Source: Isoperla grammatica (lineage: Eukaryota; Arthropoda; Insecta; Plecoptera; Perlodidae). From it: a stretch of DNA of 64,000 nt. The notes beneath the pieces were generated by a model. That model had not been told where the DNA came from and searched no databases. It worked only from the letters and a program-made list of their open reading frames with translations. The DNA lies in the NCBI GenBank assembly GCA_945910005.1, contig OX246749.1:18757809-18821808 (forward strand), given 5' to 3'. Positions 11,291 to 22,584 of the stretch are shown here, piece by piece (the first letter of the stretch is position 1; every line of letters starts with the position of its first letter). Position numbers and translations under genes: made by a program.

Positions 11291-12902
11291 GTCACGCTTT
11301 GAAATTTAGGGCGTTTTACAAGGTTTCGTCTGATTGGATCGTTGAGGGGGTTGGGCACGCCTTCTTTAAGTCCCTGCATATTCACATAGACTTTTGCTTT
11401 CAAGGAACAGAATGGGCAAGAAGAATGCCGAGGAGGCATGTGCCATGGCCATGCTATCTATTGAAAAAGAAGACTGCACCTGCTAGCTAATACTTGATGG
11501 CAGCGGGGGCCTGTTGGATGCAAAAAATGTTACTGGATCAAAACACAGAATTTTCCAAATATATATAGTTTGTTTGCGGGTATATTTTCAAATTAAGCAA
11601 CCACACGAAATACTAACGGAATCTTTAAAGTAGGTATACATCAACAAGTTAATTAATATGTCATGTGAATGTCACACGTCTATATATATATATATAGGCC
11701 TATACAAAAAAACAGGCGAACACGAGCGTAACCAGTGTTTTGGTTCAGGGTGGAGGTGAGGAATAAATATTATCTGATGGGGGAGGAGTGTTCTTCCTCA
11801 ATAATAACAGGGTTTTGCAGCCGCTCTTGACATTAGACACAAGTTATAAGAGGTTTGTGAAAAGAGTACAACACTATTAATGTTATGAATAAATTATATT
11901 GAATATTGACCTTTATAGTTTCTGGGGGGTGTGGGGGGTCGAGCACTTTGACCCCTCCCTCACTACGCCCCTGCAGTTTTAATTAACATCTAAGATTGCA
12001 CCGACACCGGAGGCACATTGCAATAATTTCCACCATTGATCTAGATAGGATGATTTATCCTATTGTTCAAGTGCGGATGGAAGGTTTAGAGCTCGATTTC
12101 CGGTTTAGTTTGATCTAGCGTGATCTAGATCTATTTTGATTTAGTTTGATCTAGCGTTTTCAAACCTTTGGTTATGAGATATTTATCAACCTTATATACA
12201 TGAATACGATTAATTTAGAGCCGCGTCATTGTAAATAGATAGGATAGGCATTTAAATGTATTTGATTGGCTATTGACACTAAATAAACACTCATGTATAT
12301 TTTAGTAAATCAAAACGTATTTTTTCAATGACTATAGTTTCCAACATCAAACGATATTGATTGTAGACCTACTGCAACAAAACGCCTGTTAGTTTGAAAA
12401 TGTTACACATTCGTTAAAATTTGCTTATCAATTATGTTTATTAAAAATAACAACTATTCTAATCTTTTTAAACTAAACATTAATTTTCATACAGTCCTTA
12501 ATCCTTATGAAACCACAAGCCGCATAGTTTTCACTTAGAAAAACATAATGTTGCGTGCTTTTTAATATGCATCCATGCATGTAGTAAACCGAGTAAGACG
12601 TGTTTTTTCAATAACTAGCCTCTCACTTGTACTATAATGACTGGGCAATAGCCATGCATACATATATCTGACATTCAATAAATGAATAGGGTGGCACAAA
12701 CGAACTCTTGTGGCACAAACCAGCACAAAGGATTGACACTAGCCTACGTTTTAATTGAAATTCAATAAATGAAGTGCTGGCATTTAGTTAGCCCCCCCCC
12801 CCCCCTTTACTAGAGTCCTTAATTAAGGGTACTTAGAGGGAAGCACAAACGAAACGTTTTGCAGCACAAACGTAGCGCAAACGATTTACACTATTTTCTT
12901 AG
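11291..12902. other. Unannotated AT-rich stretch
   Basis: Contains an (AT)n-like run near 11680, GATCTAG-type short repeats near 12105-12165, and a poly-C run near 12792-12806. Short CACAAAC motifs recur at 12695-12880 just before the piggyBac remnant. No gene seen. Confidence 0.45.
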
Positions 12903-14009
12903 TTGAAATTCAAGAACTGTGGGGTTGGCATTTTGGCCCGGCATTGTGACATGAGTAGAGACCGATTCAAAGCCATTCTAGCCAACCTCCACCTAAACGA
13001 TAACCGCACCTATATTCCTCGCAACGAACCAGGCCAAGAAATCGGACCATATTTCAACCTCCTTCTAAATCTATTCCCTGCTTCTTATACTCCATATTTT
13101 AAACTTACCATTGATGAAGGTATGTGTGGGTTTCGAGGCAGGGTACAATTCTGTGTGTACCTCAAGAATAAGCTAGAGAAATATGGTATCAAACTTTATG
13201 TACTATGAGATGCCAAAACTGGGTATGTCCTCAAAATGAGTATACTCGGGCAAAGGTGTTGAGGATAACACAACTATTCCCCTTCTTACAAGGTTATTGT
13301 CAGATTACCTTGATAATGGCTACACTGTTTTCATGGACAGGTATTAAAGTTCTCCGGCAGTGTTTGACTTTTTGTGGAGTCGACAAACTGTTGCTGTTGG
13401 AACAGGCATGCCAAACAGGAAGGAGCTTCTAAAAGAGAATGTAGTCAATAAAAAAATTAAACAAGGAGAAACTGTTTTCATGAGGAGAGGACGCTTGCTT
13501 TGTATAAAGTGGAAACATACCCGAGATGTGTTGCTCTTGTGCACACAACACATGGCAACAACATCAGAGGTAATCGTTCGCACGAAGGAGGGTCCCAAGG
13601 CAAAAACAAAACCTGACTGCATATTGGACTACAACCTAAACAAGACTGGGGTGGATAGAAGTGACCAAATGATTGCGTACTATCCATTCAAGCACGAAAC
13701 TGTGTTTCCTGTGTGTTCTGTGTTTTGTTCTGTTTGTGATGTCTGTCACAAACGCTTTCACCCTCTACCGCGAGATGCGTTTACCAGGGCAGAGAAACAA
13801 TCTGCATTTGTCTCACTTATTGAGGGAGTTGGGTGAGTCATTCATAACTCAAGGAGGATCTGAAATGGAAAACAATACTGGACCATTGGTGGCTTCCAAC
13901 AGATTGTTAGGTAGGCACTTCGTCGATAAGATTCCTCCGTGTATGCAAAGTTTGCGCTGACCGAGCGAAAGCGGCTACAGGGAAGGCAGGTAGGAAGGAA
14001 ACTGTTTGG

Positions 14010-14975
14010 TGGTGTGAGGTATGTGACGTTGGTCTGTGCGTGCCAGACTGCTTCAAGCTGGTGGTGTGAGGTATGTGACGTTGGTCTGTGCGTGCCAGAC
14101 TGCTTCAAGCTGGTGGTGTGAGGTATGTGACGTTGGTCTGTGTGTGCCAGACTGCTTCAAGCTGATGGTGTGAGGTATGTGACGTTGGTCTGTGCGTGCC
14201 AGACTGCTTCAAGCTGGTGGTGTGAGGTATGTGACGTTGGTCTGTGCGTGCCAGACTGCTTCAAGCTGATGGTGTGAGGTATGTGACGTTGGTCTGTGCG
14301 TGCCAGACTGCTTCAAGCTGGTGGTGTGAGGTATGTGACGTTGGTCTGTGTGTGCCAGACTGCTTCAAGCTGGTGGTGTGAGGTATGTGACGTTGGTTGA
14401 TTGATTGATTAATGGGGCTTAACGTCTCATATTTATGCAACGATGGCTAATCGAGACGATGAGCGGGTGATAATGAAGATGAGAAAGATGATAATGAAGA
14501 ATAAAGCCACATCCGAATCAGATGCATTGTACGTCGCGTGAGTCGTCATACGGGAGTCCAGCAAGGGAGGGCAGGGCCAAGTGGGAGGAGAAATATTCAA
14601 TGGGACAGTGGGGGGGAAAGGGGATTGGGGTTTGGACTGTACTTCGTCTGACTTCTCCTCCTCGACCAGTCCGGCTTGGGTGGCCCTACCAGAAGCATAC
14701 GCTTCCGCCGGCATAGCTCTCGGGATCAACAAAGCACGCAAACCTGCCCACCACGATAAGGTGGCAGTCCTTGGGCAGGTGTGACGTTGGTCTGTGCGTG
14801 CCAGACTGCTTCAAGCTGGTGGTGTGAGGTATGTGACGTTGGTCTGTGTGTGCCAGACTGCTTCAAGCTGGTGGTGTGAGGTATGTGACGTTGGTCTGTG
14901 TGTGCCAGACTGCTTCAAGCTGGTGGTGTGAGGTATGTGACGTTGGTCTGTGTGTGCCAGACTGCTTCAAGCTGT
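14010..14975 (+). repeat. 52-bp satellite born from piggyBac zinc-finger codons (~11 copies)
   Basis: Units of 52 bp start GTGTGAGGTATGTGACG and translate in one frame as the transposase C-terminal finger (CEVCDVGLCVPDCFKL). About 7.5 units lie left and 3.7 right of the SINE at 14397-14779. The last unit runs into the natural C-terminus. Units differ at only one or two sites, so the expansion is recent. 52 is not a multiple of 3, so the array destroys the frame. Confidence 0.9.
14397..14779 (-). mobile_element. SINE-like copy inserted in the piggyBac satellite
   Basis: Full-length head-type-A copy flanked by TGTGACGTTGG at 14386-14396 and 14780-14790, a target duplication made from satellite sequence. 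It post-dates the array. Confidence 0.9.
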
Positions 14976-15075
14976 ATCATACTAGAGCTACCTACACCTA
15001 GGCTAGTTGTACATTGTCCGTACTTTTAGTTTTCTTCGAAGCATGCAATTTGTAAATAGTTTTTTGTACAAAATT

Positions 15076-15107
15076 GAGTGGTTCACAAGCCAAGTGAACC
15101 AAGTCCA
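15076..15107 (+). repeat. Left terminal inverted repeat of the DUF7869 transposon
   Basis: 32 bp, exact reverse complement of 23341-23372. Holds a foldback TGGTTCAC-(7 bp)-GTGAACCA followed by AAGTCCA. The GTGAACCAAGTCC motif recurs at 15581-15594 inside the element. Confidence 0.92.
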
Positions 15108-15139
15108 ACAATATTGTATTCTGTGACCACTGCATGAAA

Positions 15140-15532
15140 TGATGATGATTAATGGGGCTTAACGTCTCATATTTATGCAACGATGGCTAATCGAGACGAT
15201 GAGTGGGTGATAATGAAGATGAGAAAGATGATAATGAAGATAAAGAATAAAGAATAAAGCCACATCCGAATCAGATCCATTGTACGTCGCGTGAGTCGTC
15301 ATACGGGAGTCCAGCAAGGGAGGGCAGGGCCAAGTGGGAGGAGAAATATTCAATGGGTCAGTGGGGGGGAAAGGGGATTGGGGTGTGGACTGCACTTCGT
15401 CTGACTTCTCCTCCTCTACCAGTCCGGCTTGGGTGGCCCTACCAGAAGCATACGCTTCCGCCGGCATAGCTCTCGGGATCAACAAAGCACGCAAACCTGC
15501 CCACCACGATAAGGTGGCAGTCCCTGGGCAGG
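15140..15532 (-). mobile_element. SINE-like copy just inside the left TIR
   Basis: Full-length head-type-A copy with a 12-bp target duplication, CACTGCATGAAA, at 15128-15139 and 15533-15544. It separates the left TIR from the gene and carries a small extra AAAGAATA duplication in its body. Confidence 0.93.
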
Positions 15533-15768
15533 CACTGCATGAAAGATGTGCAAAAACGTTTAATTTTTCATTGCAATAGTGAACCAAGTCCTCAGTTGAC
15601 TAGTTTCACCATAGATGGCAGCGATTGTTTGTTGTGGCTACATCAATTGAATTTCCTTCCGTGCGACAACGGACCAAGTCCATTTACAACGCTGTGTCAC
15701 TTTGACAGTTGTATTGGATTGGCAGAGTTCTTTGATATTATAAGAAGTGTATGTTTTAATGAATTACT

Positions 15769-17839
15769 ATGAATAGTGATTCATTTTCCGAAGAAGATGA
15801 TGTCCCTCTGATGTCAGTAAGACGTGGTAAGTACCGAACTTTCTTAATTTAAAGCTGACTAGAGCCTAGGGCTAGTCCTATTTTAAAGCCAATTTGTCAT
15901 TTTGAGGTTATATTGCCATTTTAAAAGTTGTGAATTCTGTTCCTGATTCAAAATTCCACTTTGGCACTTATTGTGTACTGGTTATGTCTTTTTCAGGAAG
16001 AGTCATTGTGGTTGAGGTTGACCATGATTCCGAGCTGGGCCCAGATCAGCACGACTTGTCTAGGCCTACAAGTCCTGATATCAATGGTAGGTTTAGCATG
16101 TAAAAAACCTCCACATTCAATTATTGCCTAGGTTAGTGTGCGACTTTTAGGGCATCCGCATAATAGGTTACGCTTCTAATGATTGGTCAAACCGTGTGAA
16201 GTTGCAAGATAGACTTTGATGACCTACCGGTATCTTTATTTTAGGTGAAACAGAAAATGATGTGGCCGACGATGCCTCAGTCCAACAACCCGAGGAAGGA
16301 GCTGCTCCTACACGAGGCAGAAAGAGAACGCGAGACACACATTCATGGAAGAGGAATATTAATAAACGCTCCAGGAATAGTGGTGAGGCCTATACATCTA
16401 GGAAAGGGCAACCTGTATTGCCAAAGAAATTTCCCATTAACTATGAATGTCAGTGTACTCAACGTTGTGTTGAAAAATTCCCAAGTGAGGAGGGGAAAAA
16501 GATGTTTGATTCGTTTTGGAAGCTTGGGGACTATTCCAAACAAAATGTTTTCCTTCGTGGCCTTGTGAAGGTAAATGAAACTGTTAGATCTCGCCCTCGA
16601 GATGGGAGTGGGGCACCAAAAACACGCTCATATAGTTATATTTTCACAAACAACACCAACAGCGTAAAGGTTTGCAAAAAGTATTTCCTTAATATACTTC
16701 AGATCAGTTGGGGAAGACTCTATCGTTGTCTGTCAAAAGAAGAAGTATTTGCTGTTATGGACTCACGAGGCAAACACACTCCTGGCAATAAACTAGACAT
16801 TTCAGGCATCATCGAACACATCCAATCTTTTCCAGCATACCAAAGCCATTACACCAGACAGCACAACCCTGACAGAAAATATTTACACCCTGACCTTTCT
16901 ATTCGTAAAATGTACGAGCTATATGTGAAAAAGTGTGAAACCGAAAACAAAACACCTTTGAAAGAAAAATTATGTTACAAAACTTTCAGCACTAAATTTA
17001 ATTTACATTTTAAAACACCAAGTAAAGACACTTGCCGCCTATGCGATGATTTAAATACGAAACTACGAGCAGAGGATGATGCCAATAAAAAACAAGTATT
17101 ACAAGTTCAGAAGGAACTACATCTGCGAAAAGCTGAATTGGCGAGATCTTCTCTGAATGCTGACAAAGAGAAGGTGTCGGATGAAATTTATACAATGACT
17201 TTTGATTTGCAGAAAGCATTGCCATTCCCAAAAATTTCCACCTCTGTTGCATACTACAAGCGCAACCTTATGTTTATAATTTAGGAGTGCATTCCTTTAA
17301 CTCTGGTGAGGCAAGCATGTACATGTGGGACGAAACTGAAGGCGGAAGGGGCTCCCAAGATGTTGCTTCAGTAGTGGTAAAACACATAAAAACCAATGCT
17401 GCCAACCATAAGCACATCATTTTATATTCAGATTCTTGTGGAGGTCAAAATCGGAATATCAAAATGGCGCTCTCACTCCTGAAGGTTATTCACAGTGAGG
17501 AAATTTCGGCAGATACCATTGATTTCAAATTTCTGGTATCAGGTCATTCTTTCTTACCCAATGACGCGGATTTTGGTGTAATTGAATCTGCAAGTAGAAA
17601 AATACAGCACATTTACGTACCCAGTGATTGGTCGAACATCGTTAAAGCAGCTAAACGTAAAGAACCAAAGTTCAATGTGGTTGAAATGAAGAGGGAAGAA
17701 TTTCTTTCTACTCTGGCATTAGTACAAACAGGAAGAAAACTATAAATGGGAAAAATTTCAGCTGGCTCAACATTCGATGGTTAAGATTTATCCGCGGATC
17801 TCCCATAAGTTTGTATTTCAAAGAAACTATGAATGAAGA
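15769..17839 (+). pseudogene. DUF7869-like putative transposase, 5' part (three exons, two frameshifts)
   Basis: Exon 1 is 15769-15826 (ATG at 15769, acidic start MNSDSFSEEDD), exon 2 15997-16086 and exon 3 from 16245. All junctions are GT-AG and phase 1, with no stop across them. Exon 3 encodes a basic segment (RGRKRTRD), then CQCTQRC and FWKLGDYSKQNVF, a Cys pair CRLCDDL, then FDLQKALPFP, YSDSCGGQNRN and GHSFLPNDADFGVIE. These are hallmarks of the DUF7869-type family. The Asp of FDLQ, the Asp of YSDS and the acidic residues of DADFGVIE could form an RNase H-fold triad (inference). A one-base loss near 17268 and a frame change near 17730 interrupt it. The Gypsy insertion at 17840 then splits the gene. 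Confidence 0.8.
17835..17839. repeat. Gypsy target-site duplication, left (GAAGA)
   Basis: GAAGA at 17835-17839 is repeated at 22585-22589, directly outside the two LTRs. A 5-bp duplication is typical of Ty3/Gypsy integrases. Confidence 0.92.
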
Positions 17840-18052
17840 TGTCATAATATCGATAGTTATAATTTAATCTTAACAACAACAACAACAATCATTCATGTGC
17901 CGACAGTTGGCAACAGTAGTATAAGATGGCTCCCGAGCTGAATAGAACGCTCAACGTGTTAAGAGCTTTACTAAACTAACAGTGTTTAACCTTGTACAAG
18001 TAAATAATAATAAATATCATTAACAACTTATTACTAAAAGTTATTTAAAACA
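17840..18052 (+). repeat. 5' LTR
   Basis: 213 bp, TGT...ACA termini. Contains an (AAC)n stretch with one triplet more than the 3' LTR. It should hold the element's promoter, but I do not assign a TATA box. Confidence 0.95.
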
Positions 18053-18066
18053 TGGTGTCAGAAGTT
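18053..18066 (+). promoter_or_regulatory. Primer binding site, tRNA-Leu type
   Basis: TGGTGTCAGAAGT directly follows the LTR and is complementary to the 3' end of animal tRNA-Leu (…ACTTCTGACACCA), the primer for minus-strand DNA synthesis. Confidence 0.8.
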
Positions 18067-18113
18067 AAGATCGTCAACTGAGGTAAGCCACAGATCAATG
18101 GTATTGCACGGCA

Positions 18114-21100
18114 ATGACGACATACACTCAACCACCTCCCTTTGAGGCCGGCAATTCTCCAGCCGAATCGTGGAGCAGATGGCGTCAGAAATACGAAATC
18201 TATTTTGAAGCAGCAGATATAGACACAAAACCTAGAAACAAACAAATAGCTAACCTACTGCATGTGATTGGGGACCAGGGCCTAGCCGTCTTCAACCATC
18301 TACGCACAATACCCCCTGAAGGAGAACAAAGAACTGTGAAAGCAGTGTTAGATGCAATTGGCGCGCATTATGCACCATTCAAGAATACCACTTACTTACG
18401 GTATTTATTCTTTACACACAATCAGGCTGAGGGTCAGTCCATAGATGATTATGTCATGAATTTACGCGAAAAGGTAAAAGATTGTGAGTTTGGCGAACTC
18501 ACTGACTCCTTGATAAAGGATAGGTTAATAGGCGGTATCATAGAAGTGCCTATGCGAGAGAGACTACTAAAAGATCCTGCCATGACTCTTGATAAGGCAA
18601 TTAACTTATGCAGGGCTGACGAGTCATCAAAACGCCAGACACAGGCCATGATGTCACACACTACACATTCAGTATCAAAGAAAGGTGACAGGTCAGGAAG
18701 ATTTCGACCTAGGCCTAATCCAGAACACCATAATACTAACACACAAAAACAGCAGGACAAAAACAGTGCTAGCAACAAAGCATTTGCATGCTCGCGTTGT
18801 GGAACAACACATAAGCCACAAGAATGTCCAGCTTATGGGAAAGAATGTAAAAGATGTGGGAGACCAGGTCACTTCCATAAAGCTTGCAGAGCAAAATATG
18901 ACTCTCAGGGTAAAGTTTTGGCTATAGAAAAAACAAACTCGGAAGAGGAGGATTCAGGTAGTGAACAAGACTATTGCTGTGGACAGATTGCTGTACAAAA
19001 TGCAAACTCTGATGAAGATTCGTTGGGAGATCCAGAGTACTTTTGCGGACATATCCAAACAAATGCAATAACAGAGCGATCATGGACACAAGAAATAAGC
19101 ATTAGAAACTTAAAAATAAACTTCAAGCTTGACACAGGGTCAGATGTTAACATAATTTCGAGACAAATGTTTGAAAAACTTGAAAATAAACCACATCTTA
19201 AAACAACCACGAATCACATAACAGCTTATTCAGGCCATGAACTAAAGATGCTAGGAAGCTGCGATCTAGAGTGTGAGACACATAACAAACAGGGAAAAGT
19301 AAACTTGACATTCTATGTGTCTGCATGCGCACAGGCTCCTCCCATTTTAGGATTAGAGGCTTGTCAAAAATTACATCTAGTTAGCCGTTTACATGCTACA
19401 AACATAGATAAACAACCTACTGTAAACGCTAAGCAAATTGTTGAAGAATACAAAGATGTATTTCAGGGATTAGGAAAATTGGGCAGTTCCCACAACATTA
19501 CACTAGATGACAATGCTGTACCACAAATATCAGCCGCTAGGAAACTTCCACTAACTGTGAAGGAAAAAGTTAAAACAGAACTACAGAAAATGGTAGACGA
19601 TGAGATAATTGTCAAGGAAGAAGGACCTACAGATTGGGTACACCCGATTGTGGTAGTCAACAAACCCAATGGTTCAATCAGAATCTGTATGGATCCCAGA
19701 CCTTTAAATGTTTACATCAAAAGAGAACATCACCCAATGCCAACTCCTGATGCAATATTTGCCAAATTGGAAGGTGCAAAGGTATTCACAGTTCTCGATG
19801 CTTCCAGTGCATTCTGGCAAATACCACTAACACCCGAAAGCTCAAAGCTATGCACGATATCAACACCCTATGGTAGATATAGATTCCTACGTGTACCGTT
19901 TGGGATAAAGAGTGCACCAGAAATAATGCAAAAAGAAATCGATAAGTTACTTGAAGGCCTGGAAGGAGTTCTTAGTTATCTTGATGATATTTTGATCTAT
20001 GGGCGTACTGAAGAGGAACATAATGAAAGACTTAAAGCATTACTCGACCGAGCCCGAAAACTAAATTTCAAGTTCAGCATTCACAAATTACAACTAGCTG
20101 TATCAACAATCAAGTACTTAGGTCTTCAAATCACCCCTGACGGAATTTCAATCCACCAAGCAAAGGTCAAAATCATACAAGAATTCCCTGTACCAAGTTT
20201 GAAAGTGGAACTTCAGAGATTCTTGGGTATGATAAATTTCCTGGGAAAATTTATACCAAATCTCTCGGAAAAGACTCACAACCTCCGTCAACTTCTACAT
20301 AAAAATAACGAATTCATCTGGGATGTAATCCATACAACTGAATTTGAACATCTTAAATCTTGCATAACGCATGCTCCAGTGCTCGCGTTCTTTGACGAGA
20401 CCAAAGAAACGACACTCTCAGTTGATGCTAGTTCATTTGGACTGGGTGCTGTGTTATTGCAAGACAACAAACCAATCGCGTTTGCATCAGCCACGTTAAC
20501 ACCAGCTCAGCGTAATTTTGCGCAGATCGAAAAGGAGCTTCTGGCGATAATATATGGATGTGAACACTTCCATTTCTATCTATATGGACGAAACTTTGTT
20601 GTTGAGACAGATCATAAACCGATTCTCGGTTTAGTAAACAAGCCATTGGAGAATATCTCTCCACGGCTACAGCGTCTCTGTCTTCGTTTTCTTCGTTACA
20701 CAGTTACCTTAAAACATGTTCCAGGTAAATACATGTATATGGCTGATGCATTGTCTAGACAGCCAAAAGACGATGCACATGTTGAGACGCCATACCTGTT
20801 TGGTGAAGCGAATGCGGTACATTCACTCGTGAACATGTCAGATGCTAAAGAAACAGTGTTTCTGAAGGACGTACAAGAAGATGAAGAATTTCAGAGCATT
20901 AAATTCTACATTCACAATGGTTGGCCAAAGCACAAACCTAAAGATGCACATAGCGTAGCTCATATCTATTGGGATAGAAAGGAAGAGTTGCATGAAAACA
21001 ATGGTTACCTTTTCTTGGGTTCTAAACTTATGATTCCAAAAGGTCAACAGTTGCCTATGCTTAACATCATACATCAAGCGCATCAAGGGATAAATTCTTG

Positions 21101-22238
21101 TTTGGCCAAAGCTAAAGATGCTATGTATTGGAGAGGTATGTCAGGCGACATCACCACATATGTACAGAATTGTAACGTTTGTCAAAGCTACTCTCGATCA
21201 AACAGCCGAGAGCCATTGATACCACATACCATACCTGACCTACCTTGGAACAAACTGGGAATCGACTTTGTAAAAATAAATAACAAGGAGTTTATGGTTG
21301 TAGTAGATTACCATTCAAAATTTGCAGAAGTCAGGCAGATGACTAGCACAAATGCTTTAGCAGTAATCACACAACTAAAAAACATGTTCATTACTCATGG
21401 AATACCGGGTTATCTTATTTCTGATAATGGACCTCCATTTAACTCAAAGGAAATGAAAGAGTTCTATGACAAATGGAACATTATTCACATCACCTCAAGT
21501 CCGACTTACCCAAGAAGCAACGGCCAAGTTGAGCGAACAAATGCAACCATAAAAGGTCTACTGATTAAGGCAGTCAGGGCACAGGAAGACATTGCCATCC
21601 CATTAATGGAATACAATGCTACACCTAAGTATCAACTACCATCTCCGGCAGAAATGCTGATGGGCCGGAGAATTCGCACAATGTTTCCCATCCCTGATAC
21701 TCTTCTCAAACCCTTATTCCATACTGAAGATACCCTTAAAATATTAAACCATAAACAAAACCTTCAAAAACAATATCATGACCACCAAGCTAAACCCTTA
21801 CCTATACTACATCCTGGCCAGCCTGTGCTTATGGAGAAAGAGTCCCGAAATTGGATACCAGCCACAGTCACTAGACATGAAGATACGCCAAGGTCTTACA
21901 ATGTTTCGACCCCTGATGGAGCATCCTATCGGAGAAATCGAGTCCATCTGCGTCCTGTTCCGACTACGAGCGTGTCAAGAATGACTCCAAGCACTCCAGA
22001 AAAAGGCGTCCCAAGAGCGACAACTCCTACAGGCAGCCCGATTAAAGCCTCAGGAGAACCATCTCTACAGCCAGTTCCTGAGTTATCAGCCCCACCAGAG
22101 GTTCTATCCGGGTCAGCTCCTACGCCTATCCGACCGGGCGTTCAACATCCCCAGAAGGTCCCTATGGATGGTGGAGGCTCCCAACTACTCAGCAGGCGGG
22201 GTCGTGTGATCAAGATGCCTGCTAGATTCCAAGATTAA
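18114..22238 (+). CDS. Gag-Pol polyprotein of Ty3/Gypsy retrotransposon, 1,374 aa
   Basis: One uninterrupted frame from ATG at 18114. Order: capsid-like Gag (about residues 1-180), two zinc-knuckle-like Cys/His clusters (CSRCG..., CKRCGRPGHFHKAC; about 225-260), aspartic protease with LDTGSD (about 338), reverse transcriptase with YLDD active site (about 620), RNase H starting SVDASSFG (about 769) with TDHKP, integrase H2C2 zinc finger (HQAHQG...CNVCQ, about 985-1025), and the D-D-E core with GIDF, SDNG and NGQVERTN (about 1049, 1102, 1137). The integrase C-terminal part is followed by a Pro/Ser-rich tail. Gag and Pol share one frame, so no frameshift signal is needed. There is no envelope gene. 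All catalytic motifs are present and no stop was seen. Confidence 0.96.
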   Translation: MTTYTQPPPFEAGNSPAESWSRWRQKYEIYFEAADIDTKPRNKQIANLLHVIGDQGLAVFNHLRTIPPEGEQRTVKAVLDAIGAHYAPFKNTTYLRYLFFTHNQAEGQSIDDYVMNLREKVKDCEFGELTDSLIKDRLIGGIIEVPMRERLLKDPAMTLDKAINLCRADESSKRQTQAMMSHTTHSVSKKGDRSGRFRPRPNPEHHNTNTQKQQDKNSASNKAFACSRCGTTHKPQECPAYGKECKRCGRPGHFHKACRAKYDSQGKVLAIEKTNSEEEDSGSEQDYCCGQIAVQNANSDEDSLGDPEYFCGHIQTNAITERSWTQEISIRNLKINFKLDTGSDVNIISRQMFEKLENKPHLKTTTNHITAYSGHELKMLGSCDLECETHNKQGKVNLTFYVSACAQAPPILGLEACQKLHLVSRLHATNIDKQPTVNAKQIVEEYKDVFQGLGKLGSSHNITLDDNAVPQISAARKLPLTVKEKVKTELQKMVDDEIIVKEEGPTDWVHPIVVVNKPNGSIRICMDPRPLNVYIKREHHPMPTPDAIFAKLEGAKVFTVLDASSAFWQIPLTPESSKLCTISTPYGRYRFLRVPFGIKSAPEIMQKEIDKLLEGLEGVLSYLDDILIYGRTEEEHNERLKALLDRARKLNFKFSIHKLQLAVSTIKYLGLQITPDGISIHQAKVKIIQEFPVPSLKVELQRFLGMINFLGKFIPNLSEKTHNLRQLLHKNNEFIWDVIHTTEFEHLKSCITHAPVLAFFDETKETTLSVDASSFGLGAVLLQDNKPIAFASATLTPAQRNFAQIEKELLAIIYGCEHFHFYLYGRNFVVETDHKPILGLVNKPLENISPRLQRLCLRFLRYTVTLKHVPGKYMYMADALSRQPKDDAHVETPYLFGEANAVHSLVNMSDAKETVFLKDVQEDEEFQSIKFYIHNGWPKHKPKDAHSVAHIYWDRKEELHENNGYLFLGSKLMIPKGQQLPMLNIIHQAHQGINSCLAKAKDAMYWRGMSGDITTYVQNCNVCQSYSRSNSREPLIPHTIPDLPWNKLGIDFVKINNKEFMVVVDYHSKFAEVRQMTSTNALAVITQLKNMFITHGIPGYLISDNGPPFNSKEMKEFYDKWNIIHITSSPTYPRSNGQVERTNATIKGLLIKAVRAQEDIAIPLMEYNATPKYQLPSPAEMLMGRRIRTMFPIPDTLLKPLFHTEDTLKILNHKQNLQKQYHDHQAKPLPILHPGQPVLMEKESRNWIPATVTRHEDTPRSYNVSTPDGASYRRNRVHLRPVPTTSVSRMTPSTPEKGVPRATTPTGSPIKASGEPSLQPVPELSAPPEVLSGSAPTPIRPGVQHPQKVPMDGGGSQLLSRRGRVIKMPARFQD

Positions 22239-22345
22239 TCCATAAAATCATTCATTTTTAAAATTTAATTTAATGATTCAAGTAATTGTAGTATAGTTAT
22301 AAAACTTAAGATTGTGTTAATATTATCCTCAATATTTGTCAATTT

Positions 22346-22374
22346 AAAAAAAAAAAAAAAAAAAAAAAGGGGCA
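22346..22374 (+). promoter_or_regulatory. Polypurine tract
   Basis: A run of about 23 A followed by GGGG and CA abuts the 3' LTR. This is the expected plus-strand primer. The pure A-run is unusually long for a PPT and may vary in length. Confidence 0.8.
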
Positions 22375-22584
22375 TGTCATAATATCGATAGTTATAATTT
22401 AATCTTAACAACAACAACAATCATTCATGTGCCGACAGTTGGCAACAGTAGTATAAGATGGCTCCCGAGCTGAATAGAACGCTCAACGTGTTAAGAGCTT
22501 TACTAAACTAACAGTGTTTAACCTTGTACAAGTAAATAATAATAAATATCATTAACAACTTATTACTAAAAGTTATTTAAAACA
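22375..22584 (+). repeat. 3' LTR
   Basis: 210 bp, identical to the 5' LTR except for one missing AAC triplet. Followed by the GAAGA duplication at 22585-22589. Confidence 0.95.

Larger units (their letters stand above)
12903..15001 (+). pseudogene. piggyBac transposase pseudogene (DDE_Tnp_1_7)
   Basis: piggyBac transposases excise and insert DNA transposons at TTAA. In order I see MSRDRF...LHLNDN, TIDEGM (first catalytic Asp), YTVFMDRY (second Asp), NKTGVDRSDQM (third Asp) and, after further frame changes, the C-terminal cysteine-rich finger WCEVCDVGLC..DCF ending FKLYHT before TAG at 14999-15001. The frame is broken by an in-frame TGA at about 13207 and by several frameshifts between 13240 and 13960. 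The finger segment has expanded into a 52-bp satellite, itself hit by a SINE. The N-terminal ~150 residues usual for the family are not seen. Not functional. Confidence 0.88.
17840..22584 (+). mobile_element. Full-length Ty3/Gypsy LTR retrotransposon, 4,745 bp
   Basis: 5' LTR, tRNA-Leu-type primer site, a single Gag-Pol frame, polypurine tract and 3' LTR in canonical order, flanked by GAAGA duplications. The LTRs start TGT and end ACA. They differ only by one AAC triplet in a short repeat (213 vs 210 bp), so insertion is very recent and the copy may be transposition-competent. It interrupts the DUF7869-like gene; removing it with one duplication rejoins that frame across GAAGAG. Confidence 0.96.

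Noticed and set aside
12903..13960. Functional piggyBac gene with introns at the frame changes
   Set aside because: The frame changes lack GT-AG signals and one is an in-frame TGA in place of a codon, so mutation fits better than splicing.
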